A stretch of 64,000 nt of DNA from Tenrec ecaudatus (GCF_050624435.1 NC_134545.1:84083563-84147562); one strand, 5' to 3'. Shown: positions 32,931 to 43,267, counted from the first letter of the stretch. Notes: generated from the sequence alone by a model not told the origin. Made by a program: numbers and translations.

Positions 32931-33495
32931 GTTAGGGTGGGATGGAGTATGGGGAAGAAAATGGATGAAGGGAAATGAAGCAGTGCTTTCAAGTGACAAT
33001 GTGACCGGTTTGGCCGAGTTTGCTCAGGGCTGGGTAGTATCAGGGACATCTTGAGAAAATTACAAAGGTTAATTGTACACGTCTTTAAAGAGCAGTTAGA
33101 AACCTGTTTGGGAATATGCGTTTCTATAATTTGTTTCAACATGTTGAGTTACAGCAAATGAGGTAGAAAATAATCTCAACCTTTTAATTTTGGGCCTTGC
33201 CAACTGGAAACCTCTGAACCCACCCCTGTGAGCTGTTAATTAGAGAGGAATTACTTTTGTAAATGCTAGAGGGCAAATGGCCTTATTAAAGGCAGCATGG
33301 TTCAAACCACAAGGACAAAGAAACTTATATCAATTAAGACGTTATTGAGATTAAATGCAAATTTCTTTTCAATCTTATTATTTTAAATGGCCACAGCCAT
33401 CAAGTGAATTCAGCGTCATAGCGACGCGTAAGGATCGGTTTTCTGTGGCTGTGCTTCTTTATCCGAGGAGATAACCTTGTCTGTAAATTTTAGAT
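32931..33495. other. Intergenic, possible AfroSINE remnant
   Basis: Near 33395-33490, acagccatcaagtgaattca and tcatagcgacgcg resemble an AfroSINE tail. Nothing else is recognised. Confidence 0.4.
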
Positions 33496-33499
33496 TTAA

Positions 33500-33640
33500 G
33501 CCAGGGGAGCAAAGTGATGAAATCCCCGAGGAATACCAAAAAATAGACTTTGGAGACAGAGTGTGGCACCCCATCAGACTTGACTAGAAAACACTCGTAA
33601 AGGCCAACAAACAGACTCTGAACTATTAAAAAAAATTTTT
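33500..33640 (+). mobile_element. L1 3' UTR fragment
   Basis: aaatccccgaggaataccaa, ggcaccccatcagacttgac and aggccaacaaacagactctg parallel 13230-13345. Confidence 0.82.
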
Positions 33641-34127
33641 TTTTAATTTAAAGCCTCGAAGAAGCTGGTGGGTTTATTTAGTAGCCCAGTGCTCCCCAAC
33701 AGCATTACTAGAGCTCATTCACACCGAATAGGATAGTTATTATGAAGAAGAAAGGCAAGAGGATCCAAGATGGCGGCCAACAGGAGGCTGATGAAGGAGC
33801 TTGCAGAACCCCTCTGACGTGGAACAAAAAACTTCCGTGACAGCCTGGTTGCTGAAGCTGATGTATTGGCTTGGCAAGGGCTTATTATTCTTGATAACCT
33901 TCCACGTGATACAGGAGCTTTAGGAGTTGAAATCAACTTTACAGTGGAGAACCCATTCAAATCACTCAAGATCACTTACCACAAGATTACGACAAGATTA
34001 CGACACTCAAGATTACAACAAAGGTCTTTAAACATCTACGGGAAAGGCTGGTCGGCTTGCCAGTCATACGTGCTAGAAACTGGAAGCCAGCCACCCAAAC
34101 CAATCAAGTCACCTGGTCCCTCATATG

Positions 34128-34410
34128 GTTGTTAGGTGCCATTGAATTGGTTCCAACTTACAACAACCATGGTTACAACAGCAGGACACACTGCCCGATC
34201 CTGTGCCATCCTCCCAATGGTTCTTATGTTCGAGCCCAACGTTGCAGCCACTGTGCCAGCCCGCTTGTTAAGGTCTTTTTCGCTGCCCCTCGACTGTCCC
34301 AAACAGGATACCCTTCTCCAGGAACTGCTCTCTCCTGCCAACATGTCCAAAGTATGTGAGAAGGAGTTTTGTCATTCTTGCATTCTGGCTGCACTTCCTA
34401 TATGACAAAT
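34128..34410 (-). mobile_element. RTE/BovB LINE 3' fragment inside the UBE2L3 pseudogene
   Basis: Starts ttgttaggtgccattgaatt, ggttccaacttacaacaacc, passes cactgcccgatcctgtgcca and catgtccaaagtatgtgaga, and ends near cattctggctgcacttcc. It is the reverse complement of an RTE 3' end. Confidence 0.8.
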
Positions 34411-34578
34411 TTGAGATCTATGTGTACACGCATGTGTACATGCATATGTTTGTATGTGGTTTGGCTCAGAGTTCTATTGTCCTATGTGGTCTGACCATTG
34501 TTCATCTGTCTATTCAGTCTCTCATGACTACTGTCTTCTCCCTCATCACCCCTCCCAATTTGGTTGAGCTTCCTCCTT

Positions 34579-34622
<44 letters not shown>
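34579..34622. repeat. (AC)n microsatellite
   Basis: About 21 uninterrupted AC units. Confidence 0.98.
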
Positions 34623-34623
<1 letters not shown>

Positions 34624-34944
34624 ATCATAGGTTTCCAGTTGCTGGGTGCATGGGTTTATTCTAAACAAGTTTATTGCGACAAGTCTCTGCAAGCATTGGA
34701 GCTTTGCAGCAAAGTTACGGGAATGCCGCCCCACAGGAACAGCAAACGGGATCATCTTGATAGATGTTTTTTCAAAGGACACTGATCATCAGGGCTTTTT
34801 ATGAAGAAGTTTTATGAACATCGAAAACTACACTGGTGAGAAAAAGATCAAGAACGTTGCACCAAGGGGTCCCCCCCTCTCCCCCTACCACACCCCCTAG
34901 CAATGCACTGCTCATTCTTCTGAAGAGGTAGCCTGTAAGAATTA

Positions 34945-35190
34945 CAGTGGGAAAGCTTACCACCACCACCCCCCATTCCTATAGGGATGATCTTGCCCCT
35001 TTAGATTTCTTTTTCTTGCCCAAACTCAGAGCATTTCAAAGGAAAACCATTTTGAGTTCCCTGCGGATCCCAAACTGCCATTTTGACCGAAGTTGGAGAG
35101 TGCGGCATTCTTCTGGAAAGGCATCACTGCCTTCAGAAGGGTATAGACCTAGATGGAGGATATGCCGAGAACCAATAGCTTCACATTTTG
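34945..35190 (+). mobile_element. Mariner-like transposase C-terminal remnant
   Basis: The frame reads SYRDDLAPLDFFFLPKLRAF near 34975-35035, resembling the mariner motif around the third catalytic residue (Y-S-P-D-L-A-P-x-D-[FY]-x-L-F-P-x-L). A later frame has a decayed segment like the terminal QGDY region. It is frameshifted and without visible ends. Confidence 0.62.
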
Positions 35191-35221
35191 CTTTAATACA
35201 TATTTCTATGATTTTTGTCGC

Positions 35222-35405
35222 AATGCTGTCATTATCATTGAGTGGCTTCTGACTCATGGCCACCCTATAGGACAGGGTAGACCAGCTGCAGTGATATCTG
35301 AGACTGCGATTGTTTATGGGGGTAGAAGACACAGCTTGCTCCCTCAGCTGCGCGGGTGATTTCGAACTGTTGACCTTACGGTTCGCAGCCTACGGTACCA
35401 CCAAC
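35222..35405 (-). repeat. AfroSINE
   Basis: atcattgagtggcttctgac, caccctataggacagggtag, ggtgatttcgaactgttgac and ggttcgcagcctacggta. Confidence 0.87.
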
Positions 35406-35606
35406 GGTCCCAAGGCAAGCCTAAGACAGATTCCACCAAGGTGCGCTGCGAGGGAGGCAGCAGGGCGCCGCGGATGACGTGGCAAGGGGGAGTTGAATTT
35501 GACCAAGCTTGGACTTTGTCCTGCTCCCAAGGCTGCCTCCTGGAAAGGAAAGAAACTGCTGGTGTAAGCAAGGAAGAACAAAAAACGTCAAAGAAACACC
35601 ATCTTC

Positions 35607-35746
35607 CAAGGGCTCAAGTAGAAAGCAAGTGTTTTGAGAAGGATGAGGGCAACAAATGTGCAAATGTGCTTGACACAATGGATCAATGGATTGTGATAAG
35701 AGTTGTAGGAGCCCCCTCCCCCAAAAATGATTTTTAAAAAAGAAGA
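35607..35746 (+). mobile_element. 5'-truncated L1 tail with 17-bp target-site duplication
   Basis: Perfect duplication aaagaaacaccatcttc at 35590-35606 and 35747-35763. The 140-bp insert has aagggctcaagtagaaagca, tggattgtgataagagttgt, gagccccctcccccaaaaat and an A tail. It lies about 200-600 bp upstream of the ENTPD7 CpG island core. Confidence 0.95.
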
Positions 35747-35939
35747 AAAGAAACACCATCTTCACCTCTCTCTATTCCTGCAGGGCACGGACACAGCGGC
35801 TCAGAGGGCCTGCCATGCGGCGGCCATCGGATGAGCGCAGAATGAATGCGGGCCAGGGCTCTGGTGTGGTCGCCCTCGCTCCCGATTTATGGTTTCCTCT
35901 TGGGACAGAACAATGAGGCTGGAGCATGGGTTTGGCAGG

Positions 35940-36377
35940 TAGATCGTAGGAAAGGGGCGCATTTCCGCCGCTCACGCTCCGGGACCCACCACTGCAGCCG
36001 CCGGGCGTCCGCAAGCCGGGCCGGGCCGCTGGCACCCCGGGGCGCTCAGCACGCTCCCCCGGGCGCCCACCGGCCGGCCCCTCGGGGCAGCGCCGCAGGC
36101 CGGCGCCCTCCGGGATTGGCAGCGGCCCGAAATGCCGGGGCGGGCGCTGGAGGGCCCGCGCCCGTGAGGATTGGCCGCGGTGGCGGACGGACGGGCGGGC
36201 GGGCGGAGGGCGGCGCGTCTCGGCGGGCTCGCGACAGCCATTGGCTCCCTGCGGTTTCCTTGGGGACGTGGCTGCGCCGCCTGCCCGGGCCCTCCTTCCG
36301 GCTGGGCTTTGGGGCGCGGGGAGCGACTTCTGCGCCAAACGAGCGGCGCCGAGGGAGCCGGCCGGGCGCTCGATCCC
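35940..36377 (+). promoter_or_regulatory. ENTPD7: ENTPD7 CpG-island promoter and probable noncoding exon 1
   Basis: Highly GC- and CpG-rich. Inverted CCAAT boxes (attgg) lie at 36115-36119, 36170-36174 and 36240-36244. There is no TATA box. A strong donor ccc|gtgagt has its GT at 36378-36379, which would end an untranslated first exon joining the exon at 36662. The start site is inferred to lie around 36200-36300. Long open frames here on both strands are by-products of the base composition. Confidence 0.7.
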
Positions 36378-36661
36378 GTGAGTGTGGGCGCGGGCGGGCT
36401 GCGGGGCGGGGAGGGGAAGCGGGGACCCCGGCGCCGCCACCTGGGACACCTGGTTCCTCGAGGATAGCTGGTTTCCGAGGAGGCTCCGACACCCCCCAAC
36501 CCCCCCAAGGAGCGGGGCTGCGGTCCTCTGGGCACGGAGAACACGAGTGGGCGATCCGGAGTGGGAGCCCGAGATGGGCTATGGATCGTGACCTTCTCGC
36601 GGAGCTCTGGTCTCGTGGGCGTTGCTGGAGATGGTACTGAACCCCAACCAACTCTTTCCAG

Positions 36662-36764
36662 GCAGCAGATCAGAGAGATGCCTGGGACAGGGAGGCCACA
36701 GTCTCTGGGCCGAAGGAAAAGGAGGTGACAGACGTTGAGACCACGGAAGGGAACCCATGGCTAG
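36662..36764 (+). other. ENTPD7: ENTPD7 exon 2, mostly 5' UTR
   Basis: A pyrimidine-rich acceptor (ctctttccag, AG at 36660-36661) precedes 95 bases of 5' UTR, then the start codon at 36757 and donor AG|GTAAGG at 36765. The exon boundary at the 5' side is inferred from the splice signal. Confidence 0.8.
36757..36764 (+). CDS. ENTPD7: ENTPD7 coding exon 1 (M-A-R start)
   Basis: Only eight coding bases, ATGGCTAG. They give Met, Ala and the first two bases of Arg3. The exon at 38845 supplies the third base (G) and continues ISFSYLCP, which restores the known N-terminus MARISFSYL. The intron is phase 2 with GTAAGG donor. An exon of this size is invisible to an ORF scan. Start context is ccc before ATG and G at +4. 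Confidence 0.93.
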
Positions 36765-36832
36765 GTAAGGCTGCACATTTTGTCTCCCTGATTGGGGGCT
36801 CAGAGGGAGTGAAAGTCAAGTTGGAGGGTCTT

Positions 36833-36988
36833 GGGAGCCCTGGTGGTGTAATAGCCGCCTGACTGCTTTAGAAGTCACCAGCCGCTCTGTGGTTGAAAGA
36901 GGAAGCTCACAGGGAGGAACTTCTACCCTGCCCTTTAGGGTCTCCGTGAGTCAGAATTGATTACGGCTGTGAATTTGGTTTGGGTTCG
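36833..36988 (+). repeat. AfroSINE
   Basis: tgggagccctggtggtgtaa, gaacttctaccctgcccttt and tgagtcagaattgattacgg. The middle is shortened. Confidence 0.88.
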
Positions 36989-37082
36989 GGAGGATGTTCC
37001 AGGTTCGGTTTGCCCAGAGGGTGCCCTGGTTTTGGAATCCTGGTCAGATTGAAAGCAAGATCAAAGCTGTTTTCTTTGGAAA

Positions 37083-37278
37083 ACCAAACCCACAGCCATC
37101 AAGTGGATTCTAGCTCATAACAACCTTCATAGAACAGTAGATCTGCTCCGCAGGATTTCAAGACTACATCGTTATGAGACCAGCCAGCCTCCTCTTTCTC
37201 CTGCAGAGTGGCAGGTGGGCTTGAGCCACCTACCTTGGGGTTAGCAGCTCAATTCCTAATGCATCAAACACCAGGGAT
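37083..37278 (-). repeat. AfroSINE
   Basis: ccaaacccacagccatcaag, ccagcctcctctttctcctg and gcttgagccacctaccttgg. Confidence 0.87.
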
Positions 37279-37424
37279 CTGTATTCTTTTGAAGGCAGAT
37301 CAAATATTCCTTTCCAATCACCATGAGGTGGTGAAGCATCTGTGTGCAATCAGCCCCAGCAAGTGCTAGATTGTAACGTTCTTTTGCGTTTCCGGTTGAG
37401 TTCAGCTCAGCGAGGGGGAGTAGT

Positions 37425-37590
37425 CCTGGTTGACTGTGGTTCAGTGCTCAGCCAAGGGAAAAGGTCCGTGGTTTGAACCCACTATCTGTGTCCTGGGAGA
37501 AGGACCTGTGAGTCGGCTTCCATAAAGATTTACAAGCTTGGAAACTCTGTAGGGAACCAACTGGATGACCAGTTGGTTTTGGTTTGATTC
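37425..37590 (+). repeat. AfroSINE, variant middle
   Basis: ccgtggtttgaacccactat, gtgagtcggcttccataaag and atttacaagcttggaaactc. The 3' tail is abbreviated to ccagttggttttggtttg. Confidence 0.83.
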
Positions 37591-37614
37591 GGCCAAATGG
37601 CTTTGGTTCTGTGT

Positions 37615-37822
37615 TTTAGGTGTGGTGTAGTGATTCTCATTGGGCGGCGAACCGCAAGTTCACCAGTTTGAAACCACCAGCCACTCGGCTAGAGAAAGAT
37701 GAGGCTTTCTACTCCTGTCAAACGTTACAGTCTGGGAAAGCTGCAGGGGCGGTTCTACCCTGTCCTGTAGGGTCACTCTGCGTTGGGATTGACCCCTATG
37801 CAGTGAATTTGGTTTGGGTGCA
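37615..37822 (+). repeat. AfroSINE
   Basis: ccagtttgaaaccaccagcc, agatgaggctttctactcct, ggttctaccctgtcctgtag and gtgaatttggtttgg. Nearly complete. Confidence 0.9.
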
Positions 37823-38073
37823 AAGGTGTTAATTACTGATTTAAGGGTTGGAAGTTAGGGTTAACCTTGAAGTTGGACATTTGGGTCCACCCAGAGGTGC
37901 CTGGGATGAGCTAATTTAGAAAATCAGTCATGGAGCACACTTATGCTGTGATGGGAATGAGGTTGCCAGGAGTCTGAGGCTAATAGCAATTGGTACCCCT
38001 TGAAGATGTAAACAGAGTTTGTTTGTTTGTTTTTGCAGTGAACTTTTGGAAACAGACTGACTGAGGTTCTTTT

Positions 38074-38121
38074 GAAACAGTTTCAGAACGTGATCATTGA
38101 AACAGTTTCAGAACGTGATCA
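38074..38121. repeat. 25-bp tandem duplication
   Basis: gaaacagtttcagaacgtga occurs at 38074 and again at 38099. Each unit contains the self-complementary core gaaacagtttc. Confidence 0.95.
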
Positions 38122-38844
38122 GCTGAATCTATACATGAATATACTCAAGCTTTAAAATGATGAATGTGTATCAGCATATTATATACCCATAGGGGATACT
38201 TGTCAAATTGTGAGTGTGTGTGTACGTGTACACCAAGATGCAGAACAGTAGTTATGGTGTGCACCATTTGTGTAAAACTAAAGGAATGAACATATACACA
38301 CGTAACACATACATGTAGATACATATTTCCATATGCATGCTGCTTATTTATGCTTGTGTGTACCTAAACTATCCTTCACGAAGCAGGTAGAAACTGAGTA
38401 ACAGTGGTTGCCACCAGGTGGGGGGTCATCACGACCAACATGCACTTTTCCTCAGACCTTTTTGAACTTTCTTTTGTAACATCTGCATATATTGTCGATT
38501 CGTTTTTTGTTTTTTTTAAAAGCGCTTGGCTGAATTTGCTGACTTTCTGCATCTTCATAGTTGTCGTTGTTGTGATTCTTGAGGTTGCCCAGGAAACTGA
38601 GCATCTTTTCACTGCTGTGAGATGAAGTCTTTGGCCTGCACCCCAAAAGTGTGCCCCTTGGGAAAGGAGTCGACAGGGCTTCTCTGATAGGTACGGTAGT
38701 GGCACCATGGACCATGGAGGTGTTTTCTACCCTCTGAGACGAACGGGCTCCTTTGAGTCCTGCCGGCCAGCTGCGTTCTTGCTTTCATCAGGAAGGGCAT
38801 TTTATCCAAATGAGAACCACTCTTTCCAATTTGTCGCATTTCAG

Positions 38845-39027
38845 GATCAGTTTTTCCTACCTCTGCCCAGCCTCCTGGTACTTCACTGTGCCCACGGTGA
38901 GCCCGTTTCCCCGGCAGCGAGTGGCGTTCCTGGGACTCTTCTTCGTGTCCTGTGTCCTTCTACTGATGCTAATGGTGGACTTTCGACACCGGGCAGTGTC
39001 CTTACCACGAGACCGGCAATACGAAAG
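38845..39027 (+). CDS. ENTPD7: ENTPD7 coding exon 2 (N-terminal membrane anchor)
   Basis: Begins after a tttcag acceptor and ends at AAAG|GTGAGT. It completes Arg3 and encodes residues 4-63 plus two bases of Arg64. The stretch ISFSYLCPASWYFTVPTVSP is cytosolic N-terminal sequence. VAFLGLFFVSCVLLLMLMVDF (about 29-49) is a single hydrophobic helix, the N-terminal membrane anchor typical of two-anchor NTPDases. The luminal side starts RHRAVSLPRDRQYER. The frame is fully open and phase 2 at both ends. ENTPD7 hydrolyses nucleoside triphosphates (UTP, GTP and CTP preferred, from published work on LALP1) in intracellular membranes. Confidence 0.97.
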
Positions 39028-39398
39028 GTGAGTCAGCTTTGATCTCCTCGATCAGCTTTGATGCGAAGCCCATAACCAGTCTGACAGACGGCTTAACTCA
39101 TTACGACCTTCGGTCTTTTGCGGGGGACCTCCCACTCTGATTGGTACAGCGGCGGCCGGTTATTGCAGTGCAGAAGATCTGAAGCCCTCTTTGGGCAGTA
39201 TTCAGTCTTGCTAACTCCTTTTAACCCTGAAAGGCATCTTTCTGGGATCTTGGATTGGTGGGCTGAGGCATGTTGGATGTGTACATGTTTAGGATTATTA
39301 TGTACTCTTGAGGAATGGACCCCTTGACCTTTATTAAATGTCTCTCGTTATATTCTTGGCTCTGAAATGTACTTTGTCTAGTATTCTATCGCATATAA

Positions 39399-39600
39399 GG
39401 AGACCTGGTGGTAAAGTGGGTTAAGTGGTGGGTTGGTGACTGACAGGTCAGCTGTTTGAATCCACCAGTTGTGCTCTGGGAGGAAGATGAGGTCATTGGC
39501 GGAAGTCAAGATGTACAGCCTCAGAAAGCCTGTGAAGGAGCTTTGCACATCCTATAAGGTTGCTGTGAGTCGGAATCAACTCAGTAGCAGTGGATTTAGT
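39399..39600 (+). repeat. AfroSINE
   Basis: aggagacctggtggtaaagt, ctgtttgaatccaccagttg, gtacagcctcagaaagcctg and tgagtcggaatcaactcagt. Confidence 0.9.
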
Positions 39601-40399
39601 ATTAATACGCACATCACTACTTGAATAAATGGCGCGGAGGCCCTATCTGAGTTCCTCTGGTCCCATAAGGGAGAAGGAGAAGCCAACTACTCACCCACCC
39701 AAGCAAGGCCTATTGCCATGAGGCAGAAGTCAGACATGCCTCTGTCCTTCCATCTTCCTTTACCCTCTTTCCGCACCAACGGTCCCTCCTGTGACACTCC
39801 GGGTTCGAGAATCTCACAGACGATGCTCCACAGTACGAAGGCTTCTCAGGGAAGTAAGCACAAGTCAGGACCAGCAAACAGTGAGGATACGGTCGCTGGG
39901 CCACAGCAACACCTCTGTCAGCCAGCAGCCAGCTCTCTTTCATCCTTAGTCTCTCAGCCAGGCGGTCCCTTTGCTTCTGCCTCCGTGCGCCAGAAAGCCC
40001 GCCCGCTGCTCTGTCCCACCTGCTCATGGTCTCCTTGCCTTGGCCTCGGGTCTCAGTGTGGCATGAGCTCCGCTGCCTCGGCCACTTCAAGCAGGGATTG
40101 TAAATGTGTTCCATTGTCTTCCTGGATGGCCCCAGGACTTCTCTCTGTTGCTGCTTCATCCTGATGGCCAGAGGAGGGGCAAGAGGATAATCCCCTCTGT
40201 TAGTGTTCTGCACGTCCACGTGCATCTTCACTCCTGCCCTGACGCAGAGAGGAACGGTCTGTCCGTCTTGGAAGACTGAAGGAGAACCTGTCTAGAAGCC
40301 TCCAGTCATCTTTCCCTTGGAATTATTATTATTTTTAAAATTTTTTTTTGCCTAGAACTAGGACGCATGCCTACTTCCCTTAGTATTTCTGGGTTGTTC

Positions 40400-40530
40400 G
40401 GTTCCCAGTGAGTCAGTGAAACATTTATCGAGCACCTGTTATATGCCAGGCGATCAGAGGCCCCAGGATACAGATACTTCTTTGGTGCCTTTCCTCAAGA
40501 AATATGTCTAATCATTTTCCTTCTCCTTCA
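40400..40530 (+). repeat. Ancient mammalian interspersed repeat
   Basis: gaaacatttatcgagcacct, gttatatgccaggcgatcag and ggataca match the widespread old mammalian phrase also seen at 10706. Confidence 0.5.
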
Positions 40531-40973
40531 CCATCTGAGTTGTTGTTGAAGGAAACTTTGCTAGGGAGACACTGTCGAGGAAGACCTGGCGCGGGGCCAG
40601 GGGGCCAAGAGGGAGAATAATTGGAATCTTTGGTGCAAGTTGATGATGGTTGCTAGCATCTGCGCAGTGGCAGTAAGACTCAGAGACGTAAAGGTAGAGG
40701 AGAGAGGTGGGAAGTGGAGTGACGTGCACTTGGTACCTGTGCATGAGAATGCAGGGGCAGGGGGCGATTTCTTGTCATCTCGAGAATCAAATGGGATTCC
40801 GTGAACTTCTGGTTTAAAACCTTGTTGTGGGTCTCCACTACACCTTGAGTAAGTTCTAAACTCTCTCTCCGGGCACAGTGTTTCTGCTGGCACTTCAGCC
40901 CTGTGCTTCAGCCTTTCAGACTAAGTTCTCTCTTGCCTTGGGCCTTGGATGTTTAATACTCAGGCTAGAATGT

Positions 40974-40976
40974 TCT

Positions 40977-41043
<67 letters not shown>
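40974..41043. repeat. (TC)n microsatellite
   Basis: About 70 bases of TC dinucleotide, an uninterrupted polypyrimidine mirror repeat, followed by TCTG variants. Confidence 0.98.
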
Positions 41044-41049
<6 letters not shown>

Positions 41050-41140
41050 GTCTCTCTGTTCCAGGTCTCTTCAATGTTACCTTCTCAGAGAATCCCTACC
41101 TGACTGGCTCAGCCCCTACCGTTATTCTCTGTCCCAGCAC

Positions 41141-41283
41141 CACCCACTGCCGTCAAGGGCTTGCTGAGACTGTAAGTCCTTACAAGAGCATATAGCTGTT
41201 TTTCTCCCACGGAGCGGCAGGGAGGTTTGAACCGCTCACCTTGAGGTCAGCAGTCCCAACACTGAACCCAACGGCACCACCTA
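41141..41283 (-). repeat. AfroSINE, internally deleted
   Basis: cacccactgccgtcaagggc jumps to gagactgtaagtccttacaa, then cccacggagcggcagggagg and tttgaaccgctcaccttgag. Confidence 0.84.
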
Positions 41284-41699
41284 TGTTGTCTGGCTTCCTG
41301 AGCAACATGAAGCGCTTGTTTCACGGGAACCGATTTTGCTCGGCCTCTGTGACGGCACCTGGCAGCAGCCGCTCCGCTGGAATGGAGCTCGGCAGGAGTT
41401 GTGACGAGGTAGATCCTCAAGCGGCCAGCTCCGCCAAGTAGAAGCCATTGGATTGAGTTCATTGAAAAAGGTAGTGGTGGAGCTAAGGGGTCATTGACAC
41501 ACAGACTGCCCTGTTGTGAGGAGTTTATCGAAGTTGCAACATTGTGGAAGGCTCTGGCCTAGCAGGTGGGTAGCTTAGTGCACCTTGATACTTAATGTCA
41601 GGCTATGTATACATCAGCACACTTTATTCTATATCATCAAACAGCATTTGTGGCAGCTTCCAGGACTCTTTTATTTTTCTTTGTTTTAACTTTTTACCT

Positions 41700-42095
41700 G
41701 CGAAATGCCAAGACTTGCAGAGAAGAACATTAATTGACACCAACAATTCGCCCACATTTCCTTTCACCTCATTCATTGCGATCCCTCCTGTAACACCACT
41801 TAGGACCCTTGGTCCCCGTGCTCTGCTTCTATCCTTCCCTCTTTCCGAACCCCCCTGAGCTTTGTCTTTGGGTAAATGCCGCCTTGTTGATCCCCAGTGG
41901 CTGGTTATTAGAGGGGGTGTGTACCTCGCGCACGCACATAGACCTGTCCATTGTTTGGCTGAAAATTGGACCGCAGGTCAGCTCATTTCCAGACTTGAAG
42001 ACTGACTAAGGACCGCGGTCTTGGCGGGTCACACAAATCACTTCCGATCAGTGAGCTTGATCTGAGACATACTGGAAGCAAACATGTCCAGAGAA
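41700..42095. repeat. Old LINE-like 3' UTR remnant
   Basis: It shares the order gtccattgtttggctgaaaa, ttgga, then ggtcagctc and agtgagcttgatct with 57930-58080, so both derive from one dispersed family, probably an older L1. Confidence 0.45.
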
Positions 42096-43088
42096 CTTGA
42101 TAGATGCATCACACAGTGGCATCGACCCTGAGGTCCAGTGGTGACGAGAACATGCCCTTTGAACTCACCAAGTTAATACTCTAGGTAGGGTGGCTGACCT
42201 GAGTGAGTACCCTGATGAGATAAGGGCTTTTATTCATCTGTGCAGAATTTGGAACAAAGGCTCATGGGTTCAGAAGAAGCCTGGGAGTAACCAAATACGC
42301 TATCACAACTTTCCTGTTCTCTGACTGCTCATGCATTTTATTGATAAGATAAGATACTTTCATTTTATATGGTGTTCCAATTAGTTTGTCTCTTGTCTCA
42401 GAACACAACAAATTAAGAGTACAGTTGGGGAGGGGATAGTCATTAGATTCAGGTACTCTGATGACAAGTTATAAGATCTACCATCTTGACAGTGAGGCAA
42501 GAGCGAGAAAATGAATTTTTAAAAAACACAGTAGCTCAACCCATTTCTATGGACATTTCTGTAGTGATAAACAGCTCTACATCGATAGTTAAAATCGCAT
42601 TAGTTCGCAGCCTGGTAACTTACGAAAATGAGGACGTTAGCTCAGTAGTTTTCAACTTTTGTATCTCTGAAACATTTGAGGATCTTTAAAAATGCCAATA
42701 ATCGGGCCTCTTCTTGACTCTTGAGCGCAGTCAGGCTGTGGGACTGGGCACATTTACCTGGTGGATATTGTGGTGCAGAGCGTTTCAGGCCAGCCAGTTC
42801 CCATCGTTTGCTGTGAGGGTGTCAGTAAAGAGAGACGCCCCCGCTGTTTAAGACGTGTGTCAGCTATCCTCGTCAACTAATCGCCTGGCATGTGCCATGG
42901 ACTTTACGATCGATCTTGGCTTCTCAGTGCCCTGGAGCCTCATTGTCTTTACCCGTCTCAGAGTCCTGGTATTAAAGGAGCCCTGGTGGCGCCGTCTGGT
43001 AAGCATTGGCTTGCTAAGCACAGAGCCAGCAGTTCAAACCTACCAGCTGCTCCTCAGGAGAAAGATGAGGCTGCCTTTTCCTCTAAAG

Positions 43089-43250
43089 CAGCGGTTCTCA
43101 ACCTTCCTCATACCATGACCCTTTCATACCGTTCCTCATGTGGTCATGACCCCCCCAACCATAGCATTATTTTCGTTACTACTTCATCACCGTCATTTTG
43201 CTACGGTTGTGAACCAGGCGACCCCTGTGAAAGGGTCGTTCGACACCCAA
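43089..43250 (-). mobile_element. SPIN-like hAT element, 3' end lost
   Basis: Starts CAGCGGTTCTCAACCTTCCT and keeps cccccccaaccatagcatta, gctacggttgtgaaccaggc and gtgaaagggtcgttcgacac. The right inverted repeat is missing. Confidence 0.92.
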
Positions 43251-43267
43251 GATTTACAGCCTCAGAA

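Larger units (their letters stand above)
33770..34740 (+). pseudogene. UBE2L3: Processed pseudogene of UBE2L3 (UbcH7), interrupted by RTE
   Basis: From the ATG at 33770 the frame reads MAANRRLMKEL, breaks at an in-frame TGA, then resumes in other frames with KNFRDSLVAEADVLAWQGLI, ILDNLPRDTGAL and VEINFTVENPFKSLKITYHK. Near 34070 it has aactggaagccagccaccca (NWKPATQTNQV) and SLI. This is the UBC fold of UbcH7, an E2 ubiquitin-conjugating enzyme, without introns. The stretch corresponding to the active-site cysteine motif (VCLPVI in UbcH7) is frameshifted. An RTE fragment begins at 34128. A plausible final segment (34688-34740, parallel to the CKNAEEFTKKYGEKRP end) lies beyond it; that part is tentative. 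Dead copy. Confidence 0.85.
36765..38844 (+). other. ENTPD7: ENTPD7 intron between coding exons 1 and 2
   Basis: A 2.1 kb phase-2 GT-AG intron holding four AfroSINEs and a 25-bp tandem duplication at 38074-38121. The 3' part (38130-38844) contains no repeat I can name. Confidence 0.92.

Noticed and set aside
34564-34785. Thr-His repeat peptides across (AC)n
   Set aside because: Translation of a microsatellite, not a protein.
35846-36651. Overlapping 190-264 aa frames on both strands
   Set aside because: They lie in the ENTPD7 CpG island, overlap each other in several frames and resemble no protein. GC-rich DNA has few stops.
39710-40231. Overlapping 173-aa and 148-aa frames on opposite strands
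   Set aside because: They are intronic to ENTPD7, antisense to each other, and resemble nothing known.
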